Translations under genes and position numbers: made by a program | Notes under the pieces: generated by a model | Database searches by the model: none | What the model saw: the letters and a program-made list of their open reading frames with translations, nothing else | Told to the model about the DNA's origin: nothing | Shown here: piece by piece, positions 15,873-23,643 of the stretch | Layout: each line of letters starts with the position of its first letter | How positions within the stretch are numbered: the first letter of the stretch is position 1 | DNA from: a virus | Length of the DNA stretch: 49,325 nt | IMG/VR virus record: IMGVR_UViG_3300046472_000159 | Coordinates: 1-49,325 of that record | Reading direction: 5' to 3' (one strand)

Positions 15873-17743
15873 TTCGCTACCCAGGTCAGGGGTGAGGCTT
15901 TCACGCAGAGCCAGAACGCGGTCGGGGCGGCTTCGGTCGGCGTCCGGTTGTTCGCTTTGTCGCCGGGGGCGTAGGTGCCTTCTTTCGGCGCTTCCCCGTT
16001 GACCCAGACTTCGCGCCGTTCCCCGCGCCAGATCGCGATGCTTTCGTCGATCGTGTCGTCGATCTGCTTCCCGCTGAGGCCGTTCCACGCTTTCGAGGTC
16101 CAGCCGAGCAGCACATTCCGTTCCGAGGACACCTTCCCGGCGCCGGTCGCGGTGCTGGCGTCGATCCCGTATTTCATTTTCTTGACTTCGCGTTCGTCGC
16201 GGGCGTCGATGTCCTTGACGTAGACGTTGCCGGTACATTCGCCTTCGACGCGGACAGCGGCGACCGTGGCGTTCGTCGAGGGGTTGAAGATGCTGGTCCC
16301 GGCCTCGACCCAGATCGGGCCGAGCGCGGCCTTGACCACGACGCCGTAGCTGGCGGTAAGGGAGATTTCCGACTTCACTCTGACCCGTTTGCATTCCTGC
16401 ACCATGACGCCGATGCCCGAGCCGGTCGTGCCGGTCGCGTAGGAGATGTCGGTGTCGATCAGGCCGTCGGCGACGCGCTGGAACCACACGCCCTGCGACA
16501 CGCCGCCGTCGGCCATTTTCACGAAGCCGCCGCGCACCTTGACATGGGTAACCGTGACCGAGGCGGTCGCTCCGGTGCAGTAGATGCCGACGTTGGCGGC
16601 TGAGATGTCGTTGCTTTCCAGCAGCGAAAATGAGCCGTGGCACTGGATGCCGTTGCGGGTCGAATTGCACTGGTTGTGGATCAGGTGAATGTCGTAGAAG
16701 TTGAGCGCCGATTCGACCAGGGGCGTCGAGTCGTTTGTGACCGCCATCGCGAAGTGAGAGCCGCTATTGGCCCCCGTATAGCTGGCGTGGTTGAAGCCGA
16801 GGATGATCTCGTTCATGTGGCCCAGCGGCGCCGTCGGCGAGCCGCCCATCTCCAGGATGATCCCGCAGAACCCAGTCGTTTCGGAGATGTTGTTGGTGAT
16901 ATTGCAGCGGATCGGCTTCGTGTTGACGTAGGTATCTTCTTTCGTCAACTGGACGCAGATCGGCGCGGCCCCGCAGCCGGTCCCGATGTTGCCGGTAATG
17001 AAGATTTCCGTCGTAGGGAGTTCGTTGGAGCCTGACTGGCCCGTCCCGACGTTGATCGCGTTGAAGCCGCCCGCCTTGCAGCAGTTGACCATCGTCGTGT
17101 CCTCGACCCGAAGCCGCTGCGGGCCGCCGAAGTTGAGGATGCCAGTACCGTTTTCGGTCCCCCAGTTGGTCGCTTCCAGGTCGCGCACGACCCAGTCGTT
17201 AGTCCGGCCTGCCGTGATACAGAACTGGTTGAAGGACTCTTTCCCGGTGCCGACGAAGTGGCCCCCGAGCCAGCGGACGTTTACCGCCGTCAGGGAGGTC
17301 GTAGGCGCCTGGTTGAAGTCCTCGCCGAAGAGGGCATGGGTGCCCGTCGAGAGCGCCTGAAACTGCGCGCCATAGGCTGAGATCGTTAGGTTGTCGCCGA
17401 AGCGGACGCAGGTCGCATGACCGCCCGGGTTGGAGCCGATCGTCCACATCGCCCGTTCGCCGTTTTTGCGCTGCGGGGTGGCGATCAGCGTCCCGCCCCC
17501 GATTTCGTCCATTTTCAGGACGGCTTCGGCATAGAGGGCGGTGTCGTCGACTTTGCTGTCCCCGCCTTTGCCTTCGGCGTCGAACTCCAGGATGGTGACG
17601 ATCGGGGCGAGCTTCGGCGCCAGAATTTCGATCTGCTCGTCGACGTAGGCGCCGCCGTGCGCGACGATTTTCTCAGCGGTCGCGGCCGAGTTCGGCGTCG
17701 ACGGATCGTTGTCGTGGATGCCGAGGGGTTCGATCGGAGCCAT
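15869..17743 (-). CDS. Tailspike with right-handed parallel beta-helix (pectate-lyase-like fold)
   Basis: This protein has 624 residues. The N-terminal part contains FDAEGKGGDSKVDDTALYAE, the pattern that opens pectate-lyase-like tailspikes. Residues about 110-520 are many short strands ending in Asn, Gly, Cys or Thr turns (for example FITGNIGTGCGAAPICVQL, NFYDIHLIHNQCNSTRNGI, GIYCTGATASVTVTHVKVRG), as in a beta-helix. The C-terminus has GTYAPGDKANNRTP, seen at the end of many actinophage fibres. It probably binds or cuts a host surface polysaccharide. Its place among head genes is unusual. Confidence 0.8.
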   Translation of the reverse strand: MAPIEPLGIHDNDPSTPNSAATAEKIVAHGGAYVDEQIEILAPKLAPIVTILEFDAEGKGGDSKVDDTALYAEAVLKMDEIGGGTLIATPQRKNGERAMWTIGSNPGGHATCVRFGDNLTISAYGAQFQALSTGTHALFGEDFNQAPTTSLTAVNVRWLGGHFVGTGKESFNQFCITAGRTNDWVVRDLEATNWGTENGTGILNFGGPQRLRVEDTTMVNCCKAGGFNAINVGTGQSGSNELPTTEIFITGNIGTGCGAAPICVQLTKEDTYVNTKPIRCNITNNISETTGFCGIILEMGGSPTAPLGHMNEIILGFNHASYTGANSGSHFAMAVTNDSTPLVESALNFYDIHLIHNQCNSTRNGIQCHGSFSLLESNDISAANVGIYCTGATASVTVTHVKVRGGFVKMADGGVSQGVWFQRVADGLIDTDISYATGTTGSGIGVMVQECKRVRVKSEISLTASYGVVVKAALGPIWVEAGTSIFNPSTNATVAAVRVEGECTGNVYVKDIDARDEREVKKMKYGIDASTATGAGKVSSERNVLLGWTSKAWNGLSGKQIDDTIDESIAIWRGERREVWVNGEAPKEGTYAPGDKANNRTPTEAAPTAFWLCVKASPLTWVAK

Positions 17744-17754
17744 GCTCCGTCCTC

Positions 17755-18315
17755 TCAGTCCAGCGTCGTCGAGAGCAGGCCCGCAGCGACGGTCGCCGGG
17801 GTCTGCGTGGTCGAGATCACCGTCGAGGTCGCGGTGCCCCAGAACGTGATCCGGCCGAGGGTGAGGAGTGTGCAGAGCGCCCAGGCGATGACAGTCGAGG
17901 TTCCGGCCGTGCAGGCCGCGAAGGTCAGGGTGTTCGCGTTCGCCTGCGAGGTCGGCGAGCCGGACACGGCGGCGGCCCAGTCGGCGCCTTCGACTTTCTT
18001 GCGGGCGTACCCGGTGTAGTTGGCCTCGGTGATCGAGGTCCCCGTCGAGGCGTCGGTCGGGACGACCGTGCAGAGCGCCAGATAGACCGGCGTGACCATC
18101 GCGTTCGACGCCTTGCCGTTGATGTGTTCCAGGTAGGCGACCTCGGATTCATCCGAGAGCGAGGCGTCCATCAGCGCCATGTAGCGCCGGGCGGCGTCGC
18201 TGATGCCGTCGTCGGCGTAGTGGCGCTCAAGCTCGCGCAGTTCACGCCCGAACGGGGTGATATGGCAGGAGGTCGGGACGATCAGCGCGTCCTTCGGCTG
18301 GGCCAGGGCGCTCAT
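17755..18315 (-). CDS. Phage fibre/decoration-type protein
   Basis: This protein has 186 residues. The C-terminal two thirds follow a pattern common in phage virion proteins: VYLALCTVVPTDASTGTSI, ANYTGYARKKVEGADWAAAV, ANANTLTFAACTAGTSTVIA, then a final set of strands. Related domains are annotated as tail fibre or head proteins. The first 65 residues are helical (FGRELRELERHYADDGISDA). It is encoded between the capsid region and the tailspike and overlaps the next upstream gene by ATGA. Confidence 0.65.
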   Translation of the reverse strand: MSALAQPKDALIVPTSCHITPFGRELRELERHYADDGISDAARRYMALMDASLSDESEVAYLEHINGKASNAMVTPVYLALCTVVPTDASTGTSITEANYTGYARKKVEGADWAAAVSGSPTSQANANTLTFAACTAGTSTVIAWALCTLLTLGRITFWGTATSTVISTTQTPATVAAGLLSTTLD

Positions 18316-18620
18316 TTCTGGAGCGCCTTATATCCGGCTGCGGTCATGCGAAGGCCGAGGTCGTTGTCGAGGTAGTCCTCGTTGGCGAGGTCGACGACGA
18401 CGTTGTCGATGTCGCCGGGATCGGAAAGCGGGTTCTGCCCGTCCTCGTTGATCCGAACGATCAGCAGGTCGCGCGAGGTACGCGGCTCGTCGGGCGTCGG
18501 CAGGTGGCCCAGGACCCGGCGATGCGCGTCCGAAGCGAACACGCCGCCCGGGTCATCGACGAAAGGGTGCGCCGGGGGCGGCCCGAAGGTCGCCGGTGTG
18601 GTGGCGGCGGCCTTAGCCAT
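18312..18620 (-). CDS. Hypothetical small head-region protein
   Basis: This 102-residue protein lies immediately after the major capsid gene. It begins with an Ala/Pro/Thr-rich, probably disordered tail. A DLLIVRINEDGQNPLSDPGD segment and a helical end (LGLRMTAAGYKALQK) follow. Position suggests a head completion or capsid-associated role. No family was recognised. Confidence 0.65.
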   Translation of the reverse strand: MAKAAATTPATFGPPPAHPFVDDPGGVFASDAHRRVLGHLPTPDEPRTSRDLLIVRINEDGQNPLSDPGDIDNVVVDLANEDYLDNDLGLRMTAAGYKALQK

Positions 18621-18624
18621 GCCG

Positions 18625-19578
18625 CTAAGACCCCAGGCCGGTGAGCTTCAGGAAGGCAGTCGCGTCGAGGCCGATGAACACCGGGCGGGCCTCCATGACC
18701 GTGACGGTCGTTTTCCGCGTCGCGATCCGTTCTGTCTCCTGCGTGAGCGGCTGCTCGTAGAGGATCGGACCGATGCCCTTCTCGGCGATGAAGTAGGCCG
18801 TGCCGCTGGTCACCCGGGGGCTGACGATTAGCTCCAGTCCCCAGAAGTCGAGCAGGGCTGCCAGTGACCCGGGGGTCTGCCCGTAGTTGACCTGGAGGTT
18901 GAAGGCGTCGACCGGGTTGAGCAGGAGGTATTTCGGCAGCATCCCCGCTTCATCTTCGGCGAAAAGCTGCATGACGTAGGCGAAGTCGGTCGCGGGCAGT
19001 TTGGCCGGGTCGCTGTTGATGACGCCGGTCGAATGCGCTTCCGCCCAGTTCGTTTTGTTCGCTTTTTCGCGGCTGGCGCTGGAAGCGAAGGCGTCGAGGA
19101 CTTCGATCGCCCGTTTGTGAAAGACGTTGACGAAGGTGTTGGCGATCTGCGTCATCTGGCGCTGGATCGCGAACGCCTGATTCCGTTCTTTCGCCTCGTC
19201 GGTGATCTCCAGCGAGCCGGACCAGGACTCGGGGAAGGCGATTTTCGGTTCCCCGCGAGTCGCTCCGACCCGGGGGGCCTCGGCGCCAGGGGCGCGCGGG
19301 GCGATCGACTGTTCGGCTGGCAGGAAGAGTTCGTTCGGCAGGGTCGGTTCGTACACGACCGCGCCGCCCTGGACGGGGATGCCCGGGGAGTCGAACACCT
19401 TGTCGGCGAAGTAGCCGATGTTGGCGGCGACGAGGCTGCGAATGATCGCCGGGATGATGGTCGGGTTGTTGACCAGGCGATCGACCGTAATGGTCGTCCC
19501 GCTGATCGTCGCCGGACCGAGCGGCTGGGTGACCGGGTCCTGGACGGCGGCGGAAGCGGGGAGGCGAAGCTGTTTCAT
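18625..19578 (-). CDS. Major capsid protein (HK97 fold)
   Basis: This 317-residue protein is encoded after protease, scaffold and a decoration-like protein, as in most HK97-type phages. It has an N-terminal arm, a spine-like helix (KERNQAFAIQRQMTQIANTF and on to KRAIEVLDAF), an A-domain segment (LLNPVDAFNLQV, LDFWGLELIVSPRVTSGTAY) and a C-terminal strand pair (TERIATRKTTVTVMEARPVF). Its length is normal for a processed capsid subunit. No scaffold delta domain is fused, in line with the separate nested scaffold. Confidence 0.88.
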   Translation of the reverse strand: MKQLRLPASAAVQDPVTQPLGPATISGTTITVDRLVNNPTIIPAIIRSLVAANIGYFADKVFDSPGIPVQGGAVVYEPTLPNELFLPAEQSIAPRAPGAEAPRVGATRGEPKIAFPESWSGSLEITDEAKERNQAFAIQRQMTQIANTFVNVFHKRAIEVLDAFASSASREKANKTNWAEAHSTGVINSDPAKLPATDFAYVMQLFAEDEAGMLPKYLLLNPVDAFNLQVNYGQTPGSLAALLDFWGLELIVSPRVTSGTAYFIAEKGIGPILYEQPLTQETERIATRKTTVTVMEARPVFIGLDATAFLKLTGLGS

Positions 19579-19982
19579 TTGAGCAGGACCTCGACGTAGC
19601 CGTTTTCAGCGACCGTGTTCAAGGCCACTCCGACAGAGTTTTTTTCCGCCGCCCATTTTTTGACTTCGCCGGACCCGGAAACCTGGACCTCTTCCCCGGC
19701 CGTGATCGCAGCAGAGGCTTTCACCCGCACGACGCCCCCGGTCTGGATCTCGACGCGGCGCGTCCATGCGGTCGCGGCGTCGGTGGTCGGACCGGATTCG
19801 CGCTGGGTCGCGCCCAGGACGGTGCCCCGGGTCGCGTTGGCGCCCGCGAGTTTCGCGGAGTAGTCGCCCTGCGCCGTCTTGTCGGCGCCGATGATGACGA
19901 GGCGGCCTGCGGGGAGAAGTTCTGAGGCGAATACCGGAAGGTTCTCGCCCGGCTTGAAGCGCCCGATCTGCTCGGCGGACAT
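19575..19982 (-). CDS. Capsid decoration-like protein
   Basis: This 135-residue beta-rich protein lies between scaffold and major capsid gene. The pattern GRLVIIGADKTAQGDYSAKL, RVEIQTGGVVRVKASAAITA and GEEVQVSGSGEVK resembles DUF2190-type head decoration proteins, which bind the outside of the capsid. It starts directly after the scaffold TAA and overlaps the capsid gene by ATGA. Confidence 0.7.
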   Translation of the reverse strand: MSAEQIGRFKPGENLPVFASELLPAGRLVIIGADKTAQGDYSAKLAGANATRGTVLGATQRESGPTTDAATAWTRRVEIQTGGVVRVKASAAITAGEEVQVSGSGEVKKWAAEKNSVGVALNTVAENGYVEVLLK

Positions 19983-20579
19983 TTAGACGGCCTCCTGTCG
20001 GGCGGCGGTGGGGAACCAGTCGGCGATGACGGCCTCGGCCGACAACTGGGCGGCGCCCGAGGCCGAGATCGAGTGACCTTCCTCGGTGACCGGCACCAGG
20101 CCCTCGGGAAGCAAGTCGAGTTCGGCCTCGGCCTCGGCCGGGGTCGCGATCAGCTTGCGCTCCCATGCGGCTTTGCTGGCCGGGAGGATCTTGCCGACGC
20201 CCAGCGCGGCCGAGAGGACGGCCTCGCGATGGTCCTCGATCTGTTTGGTCCGGGCCTCGCGGCCAAGTTTGCCGTCGGCCTGGAGCGAAGCGAGAACCTC
20301 GCGGTCGACCGTGACGGTGGGTGAAGGTGCGGCGCTCGCGGCCGGTGCGTCGGCGGGCGGCGTATCGGCGGGTTTGTCCTCGCCGTCGCCGGTGTCCTCG
20401 CCATCCTCGCCGTCGCCATCCTCGGCGGGCGTGTCGGCGGGCGGCGTGGCGGGCGGATCACCCTCGGGAGTCTCGGCCTCGACAGCGATGTCCTGGGCTG
20501 CGAGTGCGGCGGCGATCTGCTCGTCGGTCGCCTCGTCGGGAAGCTCTGCCAGGGCCGCGCGAAGGGAAGAAACTTTCAT
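19983..20579 (-). CDS. Nested scaffold protein (internal start in the protease gene)
   Basis: A 198-residue product would start at the in-frame ATG at 20579 (MKVSSLRAALAELPDEATDE). It has an N-terminal helix pair, an acidic Asp/Glu/Pro linker, and a helical C-terminus (DREVLASLQADGKLGREART, then SKAAWERKLIATPAEAEAEL). This is the arrangement of lambda C/Nu3, where scaffold is made from inside the protease gene. A late-type element ends five bases upstream of this ATG, so a separate mRNA is also possible. Confidence 0.6.
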   Translation of the reverse strand: MKVSSLRAALAELPDEATDEQIAAALAAQDIAVEAETPEGDPPATPPADTPAEDGDGEDGEDTGDGEDKPADTPPADAPAASAAPSPTVTVDREVLASLQADGKLGREARTKQIEDHREAVLSAALGVGKILPASKAAWERKLIATPAEAEAELDLLPEGLVPVTEEGHSISASGAAQLSAEAVIADWFPTAARQEAV

Positions 20580-21581
20580 GGCCGAAACGCTACCGACCGA
20601 TTTTGCCCCCCCTGCCGCGACGCCTTTTTTGCGGTCGCCGAGCGGCGTGTCGGCTCGGCTGGCGAAGATGCGATCGGGGTTGGACGCGACCGGAATCCCC
20701 GACATGGCGGCGGCGGCGCGGACGGCCTGCGAGGCAGCGGCAGGCTCGGGCGCGTCGATGAAGGTCTGGAGTTTGCGCTGCGGTTCGCCGAAGGTGACTT
20801 CCTGGTTGTCGTCGGCGTAGACCTGGACGCTCCAGAGGTTGCCCTCGTCGTCGTCGGCGATGATCGTCGCTTCCTCGGCCCAGAGCGATCGCGGCCACCA
20901 CCAGTAACGCTCCCCGTCGCAGAAGTCCGAGCAGAAGGACTCGACCAGTTTGTCGATGTCGGCGGCGGCCTCGGCGGGCGGTTTCACATTCCCAATGCTG
21001 GCAGCTACCGGCTGCCCCCCTTCCGGCGCCGCCCCGGCGACGACCACGCCCTCGCCCGTCGTGAGGAACTGCTGGAGGTCGTCGAGATCCTGCACGGCGG
21101 GCCGCGAGATGCCGAGCAGCGCGACGGCGGTCAGGACGAAGCTGTATTTCTTGCCGCCCGGCGTTTCAACGTCCCAGGTGCCGATCGCCTCGCCGAGCGG
21201 ACCTTCTTCGGTCATGTAGGCGCCCTCGACCGAGCGCGAGGGGTAGGCCGACGGGGCGACCTCGGCCAGCCAGGCCGGGACGTAGGTGTAATCGCCGATC
21301 AGCGTCGCGTCGTCGTTGATGAGGCGCAGATTGTGGACCGAGCCGACGGCAGGCTCGCCGTCGTAGAACGGGTTGAACTGCTCGGCCATGACCTCCTCGG
21401 GGTTGAGCCGGGGATCGGAGTGGCCGAGCTTCAGGCGGGGGGCGACGATGTGCGGGTCGTCGTTGGCGGCGACCATCGCGTCGTGCAGGTGTTCAAAGGT
21501 GAAGGTGATCGAGCCGTTCGCCGACGGCCATTTCATGCCGACGCTCATAAGCTCGACATCGCGAATCGTGACGAGGTCCAT
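19983..21581 (-). CDS. Prohead protease with fused C-terminal scaffold region
   Basis: This protein has 532 residues. The first half resembles Mu gpI-type prohead proteases: LKLGHSDPRLNPEEVMAEQF, PSRSVEGAYMTEEGPLGEAI, and YSFVLTAVALLGISRPAVQD. The middle is long, and the last 200 residues are acidic, Pro/Asp-rich and helical, typical of scaffold. An internal ATG at 20579 probably also produces the scaffold alone. The ATG at 21581 is chosen because it begins the conserved region; only a TTG start lies further upstream. The enzyme would trim scaffold and capsid during head maturation. A serine or cysteine mechanism cannot be decided by eye. Confidence 0.8.
   Translation of the reverse strand: MDLVTIRDVELMSVGMKWPSANGSITFTFEHLHDAMVAANDDPHIVAPRLKLGHSDPRLNPEEVMAEQFNPFYDGEPAVGSVHNLRLINDDATLIGDYTYVPAWLAEVAPSAYPSRSVEGAYMTEEGPLGEAIGTWDVETPGGKKYSFVLTAVALLGISRPAVQDLDDLQQFLTTGEGVVVAGAAPEGGQPVAASIGNVKPPAEAAADIDKLVESFCSDFCDGERYWWWPRSLWAEEATIIADDDEGNLWSVQVYADDNQEVTFGEPQRKLQTFIDAPEPAAASQAVRAAAAMSGIPVASNPDRIFASRADTPLGDRKKGVAAGGAKSVGSVSAMKVSSLRAALAELPDEATDEQIAAALAAQDIAVEAETPEGDPPATPPADTPAEDGDGEDGEDTGDGEDKPADTPPADAPAASAAPSPTVTVDREVLASLQADGKLGREARTKQIEDHREAVLSAALGVGKILPASKAAWERKLIATPAEAEAELDLLPEGLVPVTEEGHSISASGAAQLSAEAVIADWFPTAARQEAV
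20584..20616 (-). promoter_or_regulatory. Second copy of the candidate late element, before the internal scaffold start
   Basis: Minus strand GGCAGGGGGGGCAAAA, 5 bases, CGGTAGCGTTTC, then the scaffold ATG. It matches the element before the sheath gene, although here it lies inside protease coding sequence, so the match cannot be due to a shared intergenic terminator. There is no hairpin in this copy. TAGCGT fits a TANNNT -10 box. A weaker relative lies at about 21002-21022. Confidence 0.5.
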
Positions 21582-21682
21582 GCCCGGAAGTCTAGGAGCG
21601 GGCCGGGTGCCCCATCTTGAGGCGACGGCGGCGGCCAAGCGAAACCGCTACCTCCCGGCCCGCGTCCGGGAGGAACGCTACA

Positions 21683-21961
21683 TCAGAACGGGCAGCCGCC
21701 GAAGTCCCGCCGCGAGCGCGTCGGCTTGAAGGTCTGCGGCGGCGGTGCGGGCGGCGGCGGCAGGACCAGCGCGGCTTCGTATGCCTGGGCGATCTGATCG
21801 TGCGCGAATTCGTTGACGCGGCGCGATCGGCCGTCGGGGTAGCGCACGACGAGGTCGGCGAACCAGTCGGGGTCGCGGCCGACCACGGCGCCGGACTTGA
21901 AGCGGACCGGCCCGGCGCGCAGGGCCTCGACCAGGCCCCGGCGCTTGGCCTCGGGGATCAT
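21683..21961 (-). CDS. Hypothetical small protein
   Basis: This 92-residue protein is the last of a run of overlapping small genes. The first 65 residues look folded (KSGAVVGRDPDWFADLVVRY followed by PDGRSRRVNEFAHDQIAQAY). The end is Pro-rich and basic. It overlaps the upstream gene by ATGA. No family was recognised. About 100 bases separate it from the protease start. Confidence 0.7.
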   Translation of the reverse strand: MIPEAKRRGLVEALRAGPVRFKSGAVVGRDPDWFADLVVRYPDGRSRRVNEFAHDQIAQAYEAALVLPPPPAPPPQTFKPTRSRRDFGGCPF

Positions 21962-22185
21962 CCCCAGCGCGGGAAGAAGAGGCGCCGGTACCAGGGCATC
22001 TCGGCACGGCGAGCTTCCCAGTCCTCACCCGCGCGAATCAGCCGATCCTGCTCGCCCGTTTCCTCGGCGCGCAGCTCCGCGTCGAGGCGCTGGCGCTGGC
22101 GCTCGTCGATGATGCCCGCGTTCGCCAGCATGGCCGTGTAGCGATGGAGGACGTAACCCGGGGTGCCCGGGCTAGGACCGCTCAT
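21958..22185 (-). CDS. Hypothetical small helical protein
   Basis: This protein has 75 residues. Most of it is a charged helix (AGIIDERQRQRLDAELRAEE and TGEQDRLIRAGEDWEARRAE), followed by an aromatic end (MPWYRRLFFPRWG) that could touch a membrane or partner. It lies in an operon of seven overlapping genes behind the promoter at 23097-23125. Function is unknown. Confidence 0.7.
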   Translation of the reverse strand: MSGPSPGTPGYVLHRYTAMLANAGIIDERQRQRLDAELRAEETGEQDRLIRAGEDWEARRAEMPWYRRLFFPRWG

Positions 22186-22340
22186 TCGTCGCCCCAGAAC
22201 ACGACCGCCATGACGGCGAGGACCGCCAGTGCGCCGCCCAGGGTGAAGAAGGCAGCCTCGACGATCCCGAAGGCGGCGGCGACCACGAAGATCGAAACCG
22301 ACACGCCTATCGGCGCCAGCGCGGCGACAGCGCGGCGCAT
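22182..22340 (-). CDS. Small membrane protein with two transmembrane segments
   Basis: This 52-residue protein starts MRRAVAALAPIG and consists almost wholly of two hydrophobic segments (about 8-25 and 28-48) separated by GIVEAAFF. Its stop overlaps the next ATG. It could change the host membrane early in infection; a holin role is less likely because the lysis genes are elsewhere. No family was recognised. Confidence 0.7.
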   Translation of the reverse strand: MRRAVAALAPIGVSVSIFVVAAAFGIVEAAFFTLGGALAVLAVMAVVFWGDE

Positions 22341-22525
22341 CAGTCGGACCTCGTCGCCCGCACGAAGGCGGCCTCGTTGATCGGTTTGACGCCGATCCCT
22401 CGCAGGCCCCGGCGAACGCTCTGATCGGCGACGAGGTCGGGCAGATCGGCCTGCCGCACGTAGTAGGCGCGTGTCGTTCTCGCCCCGTCGATCTTCGTCG
22501 TGACCGCGACTCGGAAGAAGCGCAT
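22340..22525 (-). CDS. Hypothetical 61-residue protein
   Basis: The protein begins FFRVAVTTKIDGARTTRAYY, a beta-hairpin-like pattern, and ends with a short helix (NEAAFVRATRSD). It is coupled to both neighbours by TGATG overlaps. It is one of a set of compact accessory proteins in this operon. Function is unknown. Confidence 0.7.
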   Translation of the reverse strand: MRFFRVAVTTKIDGARTTRAYYVRQADLPDLVADQSVRRGLRGIGVKPINEAAFVRATRSD

Positions 22526-22728
22526 CAGACGCCCTCGGCCTCGACGCTGGCGACCTCGACCGGCAGGGTCGGCCGCGCGTTGTCGAAGTCGATCATCGTC
22601 TGGAGTTCGCTCCGCGCGACCTCGACGATCCGCTCGCGAGGCGCGATCTCCAGGGAGGCGCCGACGCGGACGGGGAACTCGTCGCCGTCGGCGTCCTTGA
22701 AGGTGACGATCGTCCCGACGAAGGCCAT
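22525..22728 (-). CDS. Hypothetical 67-residue protein
   Basis: The protein begins AFVGTIVTFKDADGDEFPVR, a beta-hairpin resembling small barrel proteins, and continues with a helix (RERIVEVARSELQTMIDFDN). The ATG at 22728 is chosen because it overlaps the upstream TGA (TGATG). Function is unknown. Confidence 0.7.
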   Translation of the reverse strand: MAFVGTIVTFKDADGDEFPVRVGASLEIAPRERIVEVARSELQTMIDFDNARPTLPVEVASVEAEGV

Positions 22729-22886
22729 CAGACGACCCTCGCGTAGAGCGCGCGCCCGCCGCTGGCAGCGGTGCGAGACTCGGCCTCGGCCTTCGCTTCG
22801 GTCGGGGTGCAGGCCCGGACGGTGACCGTCCAGCGCCCGCCGCTCGGCCGCTCCATGCGGACCGCGTAGCCCTTGCGGCGCGGCAT
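22728..22886 (-). CDS. Hypothetical 52-residue protein
   Basis: The protein begins MPRRKGYAVRMERPSGGRWT, has a beta-beta-alpha pattern (VTVRACTPTEAKAEAESRTA), and ends in a short strand (RALYARVV). The pattern resembles small double-stranded-RNA- or DUF1508-like folds, but this is only by eye. It is coupled by TGATG on both sides. Confidence 0.7.
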   Translation of the reverse strand: MPRRKGYAVRMERPSGGRWTVTVRACTPTEAKAEAESRTAASGGRALYARVV

Positions 22887-23056
22887 CAGACCGTCGCCTT
22901 CCGGGCGGCCCTGCTGCGAAGGCCATCGTTCAAGTGGTCAGCGACGGACCGGGCGCTGCCCTCGGTCGTGTAGCGAGCGGCGACGGGACCGTCGACGCCC
23001 TTGACGACGACGAAGGGGATCGGGTCGGCAGGGCGAAAGTCGACTGTGTAGAGCAT
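22886..23056 (-). CDS. Hypothetical 56-residue protein, first gene of a small-protein operon
   Basis: The protein begins MLYTVDFRPADPIPFVVVKG and then has a helix (TEGSARSVADHLNDGLRSRA), again a beta-beta-alpha pattern. AGGAGG six bases before the ATG at 23056 fixes this start. An in-frame GTG at 23089, at the predicted transcription start, begins the conserved CTATCC leader found at other early promoters. Function is unknown. Confidence 0.75.
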   Translation of the reverse strand: MLYTVDFRPADPIPFVVVKGVDGPVAARYTTEGSARSVADHLNDGLRSRAARKATV

Positions 23057-23096
23057 CTGGGCCTCCTGGGTGAGTGGGTTGGATAGCACGACACGA

Positions 23097-23125
23097 AGTA
23101 GACCACATCGCTAGTCCGGTGTCAA
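23097..23125 (-). promoter_or_regulatory. Early-type promoter with shared box, for the operon 23056-21683
   Basis: TTGACA (23120-23125), a 17-base spacer starting CCGGACTAGC, and TCTACT (23097-23102) as a weaker -10. GCTATCC and AGGAGG follow. The 21 bases at the -35 are nearly identical to those at 1109-1130. Confidence 0.7.
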
Positions 23126-23128
23126 GGG

Positions 23129-23371
23129 CTAGCGCGAGGCGGCGAGTTTCGCGTCCTCGCGCTCTGCCGCGTCGGCCCACTGATGCGGCAGTACCTCGTC
23201 GGTCCGACGGTCCAGGCAGGGGTCGCAGCGCGTCGACAACTCGCCGGTCGCCTTGACGACGACGGCTTGGCACGGCGCCGCGCGCCCGCACTCGGCGCAG
23301 CGGAACTCATGTTCGCGCTTGACGCGGTAGTTGACGGCGCGCTGCTCGCGCTGGTCGGGCTGGTCGGTCAT
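23129..23371 (-). CDS. Small zinc-ribbon-like protein
   Basis: This 80-residue protein has two Cys pairs: FRCAECGRAAPC and TRCDPCLDRR, about 25 residues apart, a typical zinc ribbon. The rest is charged helix. It overlaps the upstream gene by ATGA and is the last gene of its operon. It may bind nucleic acid or another protein. No further function can be read. Confidence 0.7.
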   Translation of the reverse strand: MTDQPDQREQRAVNYRVKREHEFRCAECGRAAPCQAVVVKATGELSTRCDPCLDRRTDEVLPHQWADAAEREDAKLAASR

Positions 23372-23643
23372 GCGGCTCCAGTCGGCTCGGTGTAGTCGGC
23401 GTCCATCCCGCCCCGCATCCCGGCGCCCCAGTGACAGACGCAGCCGTCGGGCGGGGAGTTGGTCGCGGGGCAGTCGGGATCGTGAAGGATGAGTTCCTTC
23501 CCCAGGTTGTTGACGAGCGCGATCGAGTCTCGGGATCGCACCGGACAGGTCGGCGTCCGGCCGTGATCCTCGGGGCAGCGGTCGCCCTCGGTGTGCGGCC
23601 ACGCGAGCCGGTGATCCTCGCAGTACCGGACCATGAAGCTCAT
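23368..23643 (-). CDS. Cysteine/histidine-rich hypothetical protein
   Basis: This 91-residue protein contains seven Cys and several His (RYCEDHRLAWPHTEGDRCPE, DPDCPATNSPPDGCVCHWG), probably binding zinc. The start at 23643 gives a 4-base ATGA overlap with the gene upstream. Both neighbours are also small, and it shares their operon behind the promoter at 24769. Confidence 0.65.
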   Translation of the reverse strand: MSFMVRYCEDHRLAWPHTEGDRCPEDHGRTPTCPVRSRDSIALVNNLGKELILHDPDCPATNSPPDGCVCHWGAGMRGGMDADYTEPTGAA

